DNA from: Crocodylus rhombifer | Lineage: Eukaryota > Chordata > Crocodylia > Crocodylidae | Assembly: GCA_038503035.1 (NCBI GenBank) | Contig: JAVSML010024570.1 | Location: 468,007 to 532,006 of the forward strand | Reading direction: 5' to 3' | Length of the DNA stretch: 64,000 nt | Shown here: piece by piece, positions 44,929 through 54,530 of the stretch | Position numbering within the stretch: position 1 is the first letter of the stretch | Layout of the letters: each line of letters starts with the position of its first letter | Made by a program: the position numbers and the translations under genes | Notes under the pieces: model-generated | The model's input: the letters and a program-made list of their open reading frames with translations, nothing else | Told to the model about the DNA's origin: nothing | Databases searched by the model: none

Positions 44929-45974
44929 CAGGCAACCCTCACTTAACGCAGTTTCGCTATAGCATTCATTTAAAATACCTACCTGATTCCACTTAGCGCT
45001 CTGCACATTTCGTTATAATGCTGAGCACAAGGGCGGAGAGAAGCAGTGTTGTTGTCGAGTGAGCAGCGAGTAGGAGCTGGCGGGTGCTCAGGGCGGGGCA
45101 GCAAGAGCCCGGGGTCCGCTCTGGCACATGTTGCTGGAATAGCCAGCAGGCGGGTGGGAAGGAGTGGGGACAGCAGCCGTGGTGACAAAGGGCAGGCAGG
45201 GGTGCATGAGCACAGAGCCCAGGCTGGTGTCCGGGGTCAGGGCCGGCGGGACCCAGGGTGGGTTGGCAGAAGCGCAGGGCCTGGGTCAGCATGTGGTGTT
45301 GAAGTGGCTGGTGGGTGGGCAGGGAGAAGTGGTGGCAAAAGTGCTGGTGAGTCGGGGCAGGTGGGGGGCATGAATGTGGAGCCCAGGCCAATGCCTAAGG
45401 TCAGGGCTAGCAGGGCCCAGGGTGGAGCGGCAGGAGCGTGGAGCCCAGGCTGGTGCCTGGGGCCAGAGCCAATGGGCAGCAGAAGTGTGGGGCTCAGGGC
45501 CCAGGGCCAGGGCCAGCCAGGCTGCAGGAGCATGAGGCCCAGGCCAGAGCCTGGGGCCAGGGCAAGCAGGCAGCAGAAGTGCAGGGCCCGGGGCCAGGGC
45601 CAGCAGGGTGGCAAGAGTGTGGGGCCCAGGCTTGTGCCTAGGGCCAGGGCCAGTAGGGCCCAGGGTGGGGTGGCAGGAGCGTGGAGCCTGGGCTGGCAGG
45701 CAGCAGGAACACAGGGCTCAGGGCCAGGGCCAGAGCCAATGGGGCAGCAGGAGCATGGGACCTAGGGCAGGCCAGCAGGAGTGGAGGCCAAGCTGGTACG
45801 TGGTGCCAAAGCAGCCGGCAGGTGGGCGGGGAGGGGCAGCAGTGGCAAGAAGTGGCAAACCAATTATATTTATTTACATTAATTTCTATGGGGAAATGGG
45901 TTTTGCTTAGTGTGGTTCCGCTTAACACTAATTTTTTTTTGAACCAATTAAGAGTGCTAAGCAGGGGTTGCCTG
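44929..45974. mobile_element. pogo/Tigger-like element with a GC-rich minisatellite core, 1046 bp
   Basis: The left end CAGGCAACCCTCACTTAACG and the inverted right end CAGGCAACCCCTGCTTAGCAC are alike. Both flanks are TA (44927-44928 and 45975-45976), the target duplication of Tc1/mariner-superfamily elements. Subterminal 'TTTCGCTATAGCATTC' / 'GTGGTTCCGCTTAACAC' are also typical of pogo-type ends. Between about 45040 and 45850 the element holds a degenerate minisatellite built on 'GGGCCCAGGCTGGTGCCTGG' plus 'GGCAGCAGAAGTG' modules. The 239-codon frame (45046-45765) is this array and not a gene. No transposase is present. Confidence 0.8.
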
Positions 45975-46374
45975 TATATAACATGTTAGAAACTGTATTC
46001 AGAAAGACAACAATATTCTTGGAAGAAATTCAGATATTCCTTCAAGCACTGAACAACAGATATTCTACTTAATATGCTACATTGAAGGGTGAGTTTTATC
46101 ACAGTGCAGAAAGCCCATTCAACACTCACTGAAGCACCCTCATGAATCAGCCAGCCCCATCAGCATCGACACATGCATTGAGGTGGAGTAAATAACTGAG
46201 ATTTTAACCCCATAATTGGGGCAGGGACTAAGGAATAGGATAATCAGGATAAGGAAAGGCCTGAGGACTCAGAGGATGCATTTTATTGTAACAGGTGTAA
46301 CTTCTATGTATATAGACATATATTTTTACCAAAAAATATGAACAACTCCACTGTAGGACAGTACTGGTGTCTGC

Positions 46375-46501
46375 CAGTACCATTCTACGGTAGACCAAAT
46401 TAGTTTACTCCACCCTAATGGCACTGACTGTGTAGACATTGACATTTTACTGCAGCGCTAATTAGTCAACTCCACAGTTAATGGCTTGTGTAAATGAGCC
46501 C
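46375..46501. mobile_element. MITE fragment, right half
   Basis: 'AATTAGTTTACTCCACCCTAATGGC', 'TGTGTAGACATTGACATTTTACTGC' and the right end GTGTAAATGAGCCC match the interior and end of the 208-461 / 59110-59593 family. The left end is missing. Confidence 0.5.
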
Positions 46502-46825
46502 ATTAATTGGAGCTCTGTGCTGGATGTTCATGAAGAGATGTCAGATTGAAAGGCTGAGATGTTAGTTTGGAGAGAATGAGACAGGTGTAGTGAAGAGAGG
46601 CATCTCATACTGGTCTGACTACATGACTGAGTGCTTTAAGACCTCGAGGCTTGAATAATACAGTGTTAAATATTTTGTATTGAAAACAATAAAATGGAAG
46701 GCTTTAACTAATTCAGAATGAAGCAATATGTCTCCTTAGCAACATAACTCACCTAGAATATGTCATGTCGCTCCACTTACCCAGTTGTTTCCTTGATGAA
46801 TACAGTAAATTTAAGTGTTCAATCC

Positions 46826-46933
46826 TGTCAGTCTGGAGCCAGTCAGGGAAGCAACAGGGTTTTGGGGCCATCTTTTAAGCAGCCTGAGGTACACTGCTGC
46901 AGCATGCTGTAGCTTGAGGAGGATTAGGCAGAA
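46826..46933 (+). repeat. 108-bp duplicate of the hAT copy-1 leader
   Basis: This block is the same length as 48871-48978 and differs at two positions in the stretch GAGGTACACTG versus GAGGCACGCTG. The counterpart is the sequence immediately before, and reaching, the ATG at 48978 of the transposase-like frame. Here the homology stops at that point and continues into unrelated sequence (ACCACAATTATAG). Neither the 5' part of the transposon nor its coding part is present. Confidence 0.9.
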
Positions 46934-47624
46934 ACCACAATTATAGAGATGTTCAGGACTCTTTTCCTACAGCAAAAATGTCCACTTTGGATAGGAAACC
47001 TCACCCCACGAACAACTAGGGTTAAATCACTCCCAGAAGAGTTTCTACTGGGAGAGCGAATATCTCTACACATTCTTTTGGAGAGAAGCCACAGTGCAGT
47101 CCTTCAGCCTCCCAGTCAACCAGGGCTGCCCTCTGCACTGCTGCCATTCTGCCTCCAGGCAGACTGAAAAAAACTTCAGTACACTGAGATGTGTGCACAG
47201 AGGCTACACAGCATCAGCATTACAAGCTCTCTGCTCTTCAGGGGCTCAGCATTTGAATGTCTGTTCAGGTATCTCTGGGTAAGGAAAACAAACCCAGGTT
47301 AATTCTCCCAGATCATGCGAAGGGGCTGTATATACAGCCCCTATCTCCAAAGTCACCAATAGCACAAGCTTAGTTGTTTTCAAGTCCACCTCAGCACACA
47401 ATCCACAATAGCTCCACTGCCCAACAGTTGAGATGTCAATGTTTAAGAATGGAAAAAAGATGTACAGGAGACAGCATTTTCTAGTTGTCTGGCCCGATTT
47501 ACGCAACAATTCCCCATAGGATCTCAGAACAACAATGAACCTCAGAAGAAAATGTAAAACTGCTTTGACACATCTTCCAAAAAAATAATAATCAAGAAAG
47601 GATCGTATTGGACTGATAGCACTT

Positions 47625-47705
47625 AATTTCATCTGATCTTAGAGGACAGGCGGTGCTGGGCCTTGCTAATACTTGGATGGAAGATAACCTTGGACTCCCA
47701 GGGAC
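47625..47705 (+). ncRNA. 5S rRNA-derived fragment (pseudogene or SINE head)
   Basis: 'CATCTGATCTTAGAGG' (47630) and 'GGGCCTTGCTAATACTTGGATGG' followed by 'AAGATAACCTTGGACTCCCA' match the middle and 3' part of vertebrate 5S rRNA, including the internal control region (box A, intermediate element and box C of the pol III promoter). The 5' third of 5S is not recognisable. It may be a decayed 5S pseudogene or the head of a 5S-derived SINE. It is too mutated to be a functional 5S gene. Confidence 0.65.
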
Positions 47706-48977
47706 AACAGATGCAAACAGAAGAGCTGTGAAGAAGAATACTGACAATACAAATTCCATGCACAAAGACCAAATCTAATTTATGAACCACCATGACAAGG
47801 GCACTTCTCTGATATAATGAAGATCAACAATAATTCTCAATGGTTAGGAACAAACTATGGAAGTAGCCTCCAGATGAGGTGATGCAAATTCACAGTGCCA
47901 TGAACTTAAGGAAATGTTGCAAAATCTTAAAAAAAAAACCCTTTCTATCATAAATGACAAATGTGAACACCATATTCTATTTCCAAACTCCTACTGACTC
48001 TCACCAAAAATAGAGAAACCAAAAAGGGAAATTTTGAGCTCAAGTGGATGTGCAACACAGTCCATGAAGTCCGGTAGGGATTTTGTTATTGCTACTGACT
48101 TTCCATAAGAGGCATGTGGATACTACAGCAGTGATGCCCAGCTCTCTTTGGCCCAAGAGTAACAATACTGAGCAAGTAAGAGAGTGAATGACTGTCCAAA
48201 ATCTTCTAAAAAGCAAGTGCTTTTCTGATAAACATATAGAGTAACTTCACTTAGCAAATTGTTCTAAGATAAGTCAAACATTTTGCAGCATTTCATTTTC
48301 CCAACAGAATGTTGATCATATAATTTATAGTCTATTAAACTTTCTGAAGCTTCAGCCAGCCATGTTAAACTGAAAACATTAACCTAACCTCAACATTAGA
48401 AAGACTGCCTTAGACATTTCAGATCCTATTCGGATCTTACCAAGTGTTTTTAGTTAAACTTAAGCAGTGACCTTGTCTCAATCATATTTCAAATTATCAA
48501 CAATTCAAATAACTAAAATGTCCACTGCAGATAAAACCTAAAACATACAAATCTGGTTTATAGAACAGTACTTTAGTGGCAATATTTATAAAAATGTTAA
48601 TGGATAAAGAAGGAAAAAACATAGGATCAGATCATTGCTATATTATCCACTTCCCATAAACATGAACCTACCAAAATCAGGTGTTGTCTGTGAAAAATGG
48701 CAGGCTCCATGATTTTGGTGGACTCACTGTGAAAAAGAGAAGGAGAAAAAACAACTTACCGGCAAGCAGAGAAAAGGGTGGGAAGCCCTTCAGCCTTGGA
48801 GCACGATGGGGAGAGAGTCAGGAGAGGGAGCAAATGAGAGGCTGAGCCTGTGACGTAGGCTCAGTACAGGTGTCAGTCTGGAGCCAGTCAGGGAAGCAAC
48901 AGGGTTTTGGGGCCATCTTTTAAGCAGCCTGAGGCACGCTGCTGCAGCATGCTGTAGCTTGAGGAGGATTAGGCAGA

Positions 48978-49409
48978 ATGAATAGTGAGAAGAAATCCTC
49001 CAAGAGGGCAGAATACATTTCAGCTCTGGACTGTGTAAGGCAGTATCCTGTAGAGACCTTGCATGCAGATGGAGGCAGTCTGTTCTGTATTGTCTGCAAT
49101 GTGTTGAGGAAAACCAGTATAGATCAACCCTTACAGTCTAAGGCACACGTGAAGCAAAAGGCTGCTGCAGAGGCTGAACATAGTCACTTGTTTCAGAGCA
49201 TGAAACAAGTGACTATGTCCTCACTCTTTGAAAGGACCATGGAAAGCAGCTTGGCAAGGCAAGCGGTAGCATTTTCCCTTGTGGAGGCTTTCACGGTGGC
49301 GAACATCCTGCTGGAGAAACTCGATCACCTTAAGTTAAGGGACTGTCTGAACCAAAACGTGCCAAATGCTGGCAGTTTTCTGTGTGCCAAGACTACCCCC
49401 CAGCCGTGA
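48978..49409 (+). pseudogene. CGGBP1-like BED-type zinc-finger domain of hAT copy 1
   Basis: A 143-codon frame starts at the ATG where the duplicated leader ends. Residues 26-61 (ETLHADGGSLFCIVCNVLRK onward, SKAHVKQK) resemble the N-terminal DNA-binding zinc finger of CGGBP1, a host protein that binds CGG repeats. Residues 91-137 (VAFSLVEAFTVANILLEKLD, NQNVPNAGSF) resemble its following helical region. Cys37, Cys40 and His57 are present but the other His ligand is Pro51, so zinc binding should fail. Copy 2 retains His there but has lost the first Cys. A 16-base perfect hairpin at 49179-49217 alters codons 68-80. The frame shifts at about 49400 into the transposase part. Confidence 0.7.
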
Positions 49410-50503
49410 CTGCTTTGCATATACAGTCCACAAAGTCTGCACTGAAAGAGTATAAATCCTCCACTATTGTTGCCCATGAAGCCACAGACCCTCAAGAGAA
49501 CTTGGTGCTGCAGGTTTTATTTGTACTTGGGAGCTGGACAGTCTGGGACCTGCCTGTTTTTCAAACAGAGCCGGTCCACCTCACATCTGTCAATTTTTCT
49601 ACTGTCTCAAGCCACAACAGAGGTAATTGCCATCTCTGGCTTAGATTTTACACAGATCTCAGCATTTCTGTCTGGCAATGCCACATACATGTACAAGGCT
49701 TTCTTTGACATGCTTCATGGAACGATGTCCAACGCAGTTCATGTTACCTGCAATGTGCACATTCTGTCTTTAATAAGTGACATCTGGAGACACAGCATAG
49801 CTTGGTGTCCTCCTTCAACAAAGCCTTCAAGCACTGATTAGGCCATAAGCTCCAGCACAGGTACTAACTCCGCGGGTGCTCCAGGGCTTAAGCACCCACC
49901 AAAAAAAAATTAGTGGATGTTCAGCACCCACTGCGTCACTTGCAGGTGTTAAGCAAAAAAAACGCCATGCTTTTCCAGAAGAAGTAATGTGTGACTTCAG
50001 TGGGACTTTTTGGCACTTCTAGCTAAAAAGGATCTGATCACTTATTAGATAAAAGTGCCAAAAAAGCCCCACTAAAGCACCCAGTCTTTACAGATGCCAC
50101 AGAGCTGGGTACAAATAATGCACCGCCTCTTCTGGGCATGTGCAGGGCTCACTGTGGGAATGCACCAAGTTAAAATACAGTGCTGGGGGGGGAGGTTGGG
50201 GTTTTTTTATGCCTGCAAGAACCCATCAGCAAAAAAAAAAAGACAACTGGCTGCTCCCTTCCTTAGTGCTGTTTGCATTTTTGACCACAAGTGAGGGCCT
50301 GTTGTGACCCTCAGCTACTGAAATCAATCCCTGGATGGCCGAAGGAGTACGACAAGGAATGTGCTGCTTATGTGAACTTTGTCAAAGAATGCTGGATGCC
50401 TGTGACTGTGTTCTGGGACTCTGTTTGTGACCCGTCTTCTTCTCTGTCTGCCCTAAACAAACACCGCCTCACCACCCCAACCAACTCAATGGACCCTGAA
50501 TAG
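49382..50503 (+). pseudogene. hAT transposase remnant, copy 1
   Basis: Frames 49382-49708 and 49467-49841 overlap and together give the catalytic-domain pieces THE-EATDPQENLVLQVLFVLG, FQTEPVHLTSVNFSTVS, ISAFLSGNATYMYKAFFDML and NAVHVTCNVHILSLISDIW. The last resembles the hAT CxxH motif region (here C-N-V-H). After the inserted block, 50291-50503 continues with LLKSIPGWPKEYDKECAAYV and KECWMPVTVFWDSV up to TTPTNSMDPE, the start of the C-terminal dimerisation (hATC) region, where a CR1 insertion ends it. The protein is broken by frameshifts and by the two insertions and cannot act as a transposase. Confidence 0.7.
49855..50240. repeat. Repeat inserted in or replacing part of hAT copy 1, with 77-bp hairpin
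   Basis: The sequence from 'CACAGGTACTAACTCCGCGG' to the A11 run at about 50231-50241 is absent from copy 2. It contains 'GGGTGCTCCAGGG', 'AGCACCCACC' and 'TTCAGCACCCACTG', typical of a sauropsid non-autonomous hAT. A hairpin at 49998-50074 (AGTGGGACTTTTTGGCACTT pairing with AAGTGCCAAAAAAGCCCCACT) lies in the middle. Confidence 0.55.
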
Positions 50504-50504
50504 T

Positions 50505-50645
50505 TTCATAGATGTTAGGGTCAGAAGAGACCTATTAGATCAAGTCTGACCCCCTGCCCCGGGGCAGGAAAGAGTGCTTCGGGTCAGATGACCCCAGCCA
50601 CATGTCCATCCAATCTCCAATCTCCAGGTGTCTGAATGTGAGAGC
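50505..50645 (-). mobile_element. Short CR1 3' end inserted in hAT copy 1
   Basis: 'TTTCATAGATGTTAGGGTCAG', 'AAGAGACCTATTAGATCAAG' and 'GACCCCCTGCCCCGGGGCAGG' form the minus-strand CR1 tail. It interrupts the transposase right after the NSMDPE segment, where copy 2 continues NSVDAEHSVNF. Confidence 0.8.
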
Positions 50646-50874
50646 TCAGTGTAAGGACAAGTGTTCACCCTGCAGGGACAGAGGAAGTCAATGACAACTG
50701 TCAGTGGATGCTGCATGCTAGTGTTTAACAGCTAGCATGAATTGCCTTTCTCAAGGTTAGCACTGAGTATGGCTAAACTCCTTTTTACAACATCATTAAT
50801 AAAGTATGGTGATGGTATTAATTACAATTCATGTTGTGTATAGCTTTAATATCATAAGACATTTCAGTTTAGAG

Positions 50875-51105
50875 TTTAACTGAATGCCTAGATTGCTTAA
50901 CAGTGCATCCGTTAGTGGATTCTGCAGGCTTAGTCAAGGTAATTATGCCATGGCTATGGGGCATCTGCCAATCTGCGGTGAAGGGCAGGACTGCTGGGGC
51001 CCCTTGGCCAGAGGGATGGGGGGACCCCTCCATGACAAGCCCATGAAATTGTCCATCTGCTCTCTTGATTTGGGTAGACCCCTACCCATAAAGTAATGTA
51101 TAATA
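50875..51105 (+). repeat. Dispersed repeat at the end of hAT copy 1, shared with 29685-29895
   Basis: From about 50935 the sequence no longer matches hAT copy 2 but matches the repeat at 29.7 kb for about 150 bases. A shorter similarity (CCTAGATTGCTTAACAGTGC onward) covers the 3' end of both hAT copies too. Whether this is a separate LTR-like element or a longer 3' end of the hAT is unresolved. Confidence 0.45.
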
Positions 51106-51271
51106 AAGCACCACTACCTCTGCTCACACATGCCTTTGCCTCATTGTCAGGTTTCCCACCCTACTTCCATGCTCTTTTCTTGGAATTTAAGTTAACCCTT
51201 TTCACTGCATCTAAGCCATCCTTTTTACCCCTCCCAAAAATCTCCTATCAAAACCCTCTCTCTCTATGGCC

Positions 51272-53313
51272 CTGCAGAAGCCATTAACTGATGTGTTGTT
51301 AAGCAATCTAAATATGTAATTAAACTCTAAATGTGAATGTGTTATGAATTTAAAGCTATACACAACATGAATTGTAACTAAAACCAACTATACACACTTT
51401 ATTAAAGTGTGTATAGTTGGCATTAGTTGGAAAGAACCTTGTAAAATGAAGTTTACTGAATGCTCAGCATCCACTGAATTCATTGGAATGGTAAAGCAGG
51501 ATTTTCCCAGGGTGTAGAGATGTGGAAACTGGTCAGAGTCCAAGAATGCAGACACAGGCATCCAGCACTCTTTGACAAAGTTCACATAAGCAGCACTTTC
51601 ATTGCCATGCTTTTTCTACTGTCCAGAGATTGATTTCAGTAGCTGAGGGTCACAACTCAGAACACGCACCTGGTTGGGGTCCAAAATGTGAATAGCAATA
51701 GGTAGGAGGCAGCCAGTTGTCTGAACCATGGTGGCAGTGACGAGTCACACCTGTAGTACTAGTTCAGCTTCACAGCTATTGCCTGGAACAGGTCCGCTCT
51801 CTGACGGTTTTCACAAGCACAGCTTAACAGTTCTTATGATGCCATGAACTGGGTGGCATTTTCAGCCACAAACGTCACTTGATCTTGAAGGCTGCCTTGC
51901 CTTAAGAGATTGTGAAGCCTGAGCATGCACTGTGTGCTGAGTGTGAATTCCAGCTCCTCGCTCACCAACTGCTGGTAGTACTGCATATACTTGGTGTGGC
52001 AACGGGCCACACTGAACCACAAATTCCACCTTGTGAACACAGGCTCTGGTGGCAGTGGCACACTGCCATGGAGTCCCCACTTTGACTGGCGGCAGACTCC
52101 CTGCACCAGACCTTACAGCCTGAACAGTGCTTGAAGGCTTTCTTGAAGGACGCTAAGCTATCCACACCGGGGAACTCCATGTGCCAGATGTCACTTACTG
52201 AGCACAGAATGTGAGCATTGCAGGTGACGTGAACTGCGTTGGGCATCATTTCGTGGAGCATGTCAGAGAAAGCTTTGCACATTTATGTGGCATTGCCAGA
52301 CAGGAATGCTAAGATCTGGTCGAATTCTAAGCCAGAGTTGACAATTACCTTCGCTATGGCTTTAGACACGGTAGAAAAATTGACAGATGTGAGGTGAATT
52401 GGCTGTATTCAAAAAAGAGGCTGTTCCCAGTCTGTCCAGCTCCCAGGTACACATAAAATGTGCAGCACCTAGTTCTCTTGAGGGTCAGAGACTTCATCAG
52501 TCACGGTGGAGAAGGATTCATACTATGCCAATGCAGACTTTGTGGGCTACATGCAAAGCAATTACTATAGGGAGATAGTCGTGGCAAAACTTGTTGGCAA
52601 ATGGAAAGCTGACAGCATTTGGCATGTTTTGTTTCAGACAGTCCCTCAAATTGGGGTGATCAAGGTTCTCCAGCAGGATGTTCACCTCTGTGAAAGCCTC
52701 CACAAGGGAAAATGCCACTACTTGCCTAGCCAAGCTGCTTTCTGTGGTCCTTTAAAAGAATGAGGATGTGGTCACTTGTTTCTTGCTCTCACCATCAGCC
52801 TCTGCAGCAGCCTTTTGCTTCACATGTGCCTCAGACTCTAAGTGTTGATCTATACTGATTTTCCTCGACACATCCCAAACACACTGCAGGCAGTATAGAA
52901 CAGACTGCCTCCATCTCTGTGCAAGGTCCCTGCAGGATACTGCCTTACATGATCCAGCACAAAAACATCTTTGGCTGTCTTGGAGGATTTCTTCTCAATG
53001 TAAATGCTGAATAATCCTCTTCAAGCTGCAGCACGCTGTAACAGCATGCCTGTGGCTGCTTTAAAAACCAGCACCAAAAGCCTCTCTCACTTTCCTGACT
53101 GGCCCCGGACTGGCTCTTGGACTGAGCTTATATCACAGGCTCAGCCTCTGATTTGCTCCCCCCATGCCTAAGGACTGCAGCACTTCCTGCCCTTTTCTCT
53201 GCTTACAGGTAAGTTGTTTTATTTTTTTTTTCAGTGAGCCCACCAAAATCACAGAGCCAACCATTTATCATGAAGCCTGACATTTTTTACAAAGCCTGCC
53301 TGATCTCACATTT
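51272..53313 (-). mobile_element. hAT transposon copy 2 (CGGBP1-like N-terminus), inverted
   Basis: This is the tail-to-tail partner of copy 1, on the minus strand. It runs from the leader (53313-53006; shared 'GGCTGAGCCTGTGA' and 'CCAGTCAGG' phrases) through the coding region to the 3' end ('CATCAGTTAATGGCTTCTG' just inside 51272). It lacks the insertions seen in copy 1 and so serves as the less interrupted reference. AATAAA on the minus strand (plus-strand TTTATT, 51398-51403) lies within a perfect 17-base hairpin at 51384-51420. Confidence 0.75.
51388..53005 (-). pseudogene. CGGBP1-like/hAT transposase remnant, copy 2
   Basis: The start codon seen in copy 1 has become ATT here (about 53003-53005). 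The zinc finger retains the His pair (DQHLESEAH) that copy 1 lost, but the first Cys is Tyr (LFYTAC). About 11 extra bases after it shift the frame. Later frames give VVAFSLVEAFTEVNILLENL (52733-52518), KAFSDMLHEMMPNAVHVTCN with AHIL (52280-52195), FTRWNLWFSVARCHTKYMQY and FVAENATQFMAS (52045-51834), and MNFVKECWMPVSAFLDSD with NSVDAEHSVNF (51585-51445), a hATC-type end. Together they cover most of a hAT transposase in order, but across several frame changes. Confidence 0.7.
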
Positions 53314-53704
53314 TCCATAGAAATCACACAATTGTGAATTCAGTAGGTCCCTAATTACAAAGCAACTTTGTTCATAAGACAATAGCACATTTCTGTGAAC
53401 TAGTTTAGAACATGAATATCCTTTGATGAAGAAATATGTATTATTATCCAGCTTAGCAAGGCATAGAATTAAACACTTGTTTGCTAATATTGTGCGAGTG
53501 TAGATCAAGATTCTAACATTCTTCAATCTGTTCTGTATTTCTTGATCCAAATGTAAAATCTCTCGCCATTAATGGATTCCTTTGTGCTTTCCTGTCTTCT
53601 ACACACTCTCTTGTATCTTCTAATCCTTTCTGCCGAAACCACTTCTTACGCAGACCACCTTATTTGGTAGCACTTGTCCTTCCACAGCCAAAGGGCTAAA
53701 ATCA
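53314..53704. other. No gene seen
   Basis: AT-rich sequence between the hAT copy and the next CR1. Its 87-codon minus-strand frame has no known motif. Confidence 0.4.
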
Positions 53705-54530
53705 GGGAATCACAGACTTGAAAGGGACTTCAAGGGTCATCTTGTCCAACATCTTGGACAGAAGCAGGATACAATGATCCTAAATATGCCAGATAGAGGC
53801 CTATCAAGCCCCTTCTTGAAAACCTCCAGTGAAGGATATTCCACAACTTAGGCCACTTGTTCCACTGTCCTACTGTTCTCACAGTTAGGAAGGTTTTTAA
53901 TGAGTTTTAATTTAAATCTGCTTTTCTGAACCTATTGCCCATTGCCCTTGTGTCCTGATTTCCAGAGAAATAAAGAACAGTTTTTCGCCCTCTTCTTTAT
54001 GGCAGCCTGTCAAATATTTGAAAACTATTATCAAGTTTTCCCTTAATCTCTCTCTTCTCTAAACATACTTAGTTCTCTCAGTCTTTCCTACTATGCCTTG
54101 CATTCCTATCTCACTATCATCTTTGTCGCGTGCCTCTGGATTTTTTTCCAGTGTCTCTGTTTTCTTAAAATGAAATAAAGAGTCCAGCACTGCACACAAT
54201 ATTCCAGCTGAGGTCTGTCCAGCACCTAATAGAATGGTACTATTACCTCCTGAGTCATCCATGTAATACTTCTTCTAATGTAGCCCAAAATTGCATTTGC
54301 TTTTTTTTTTCTGTAACAGCATCACATTTCTGACTCCTGTTGAGCTTGTGATCCATTATAACTGCTAGATCCTTCTTGGTAGTGCTACTGCCTTGCTATT
54401 ATCCCCCATGCTGCGTTAGTGCATTTTGTTTTTCTTTCCAGTGCGTACCATCTTACATTTACTCTTTGTTAACTTCAGTTTGTTGTCTATAGCCCAGTTC
54501 TCCAAGCTGGAGGCTTCACTGGCTGTAATT
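53705..54530 (-). mobile_element. CR1-like LINE 3' end, minus strand
   Basis: The tail ('AATCACAGACTTGAAAGGGAC', 'TCATCTTGTCCAAC') lies at 53705. Upstream on the minus strand the C-terminal coding piece is recognisable: a 67-codon frame (54059-54262) plus the neighbouring stretch on the plus strand at about 54500 that reads 'CTATAGCCCAGTTCTCCAAGC', equivalent to LEKWADLD-type codons on the minus strand. Compared with the copy at 38330-39236 it is older, with many indels. Confidence 0.75.

Larger units (their letters stand above)
48678..50933 (+). mobile_element. hAT transposon copy 1 (CGGBP1-like N-terminus), with later insertions
   Basis: Comparison with the inverted copy at 51272-53313 defines this element. 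The 5' leader (48678-48977), coding region (48978-49845 and 50243-50505) and 3' region (50650-50933, with AATAAA at about 50799) are all shared. Copy 1 is interrupted by a repeat at about 49855-50240, which replaces roughly 380 bases present in copy 2, and by a short CR1 at 50505-50645. The left boundary begins CAGG. I could not confirm an 8-bp target duplication. Confidence 0.75.

Noticed and set aside
45046..45765. 239-codon open frame, the second longest in the window
   Set aside because: It is a Gly/Ala/Gln-rich reading of the GC-rich minisatellite inside the pogo/Tigger-like element. Antisense frames are equally open.
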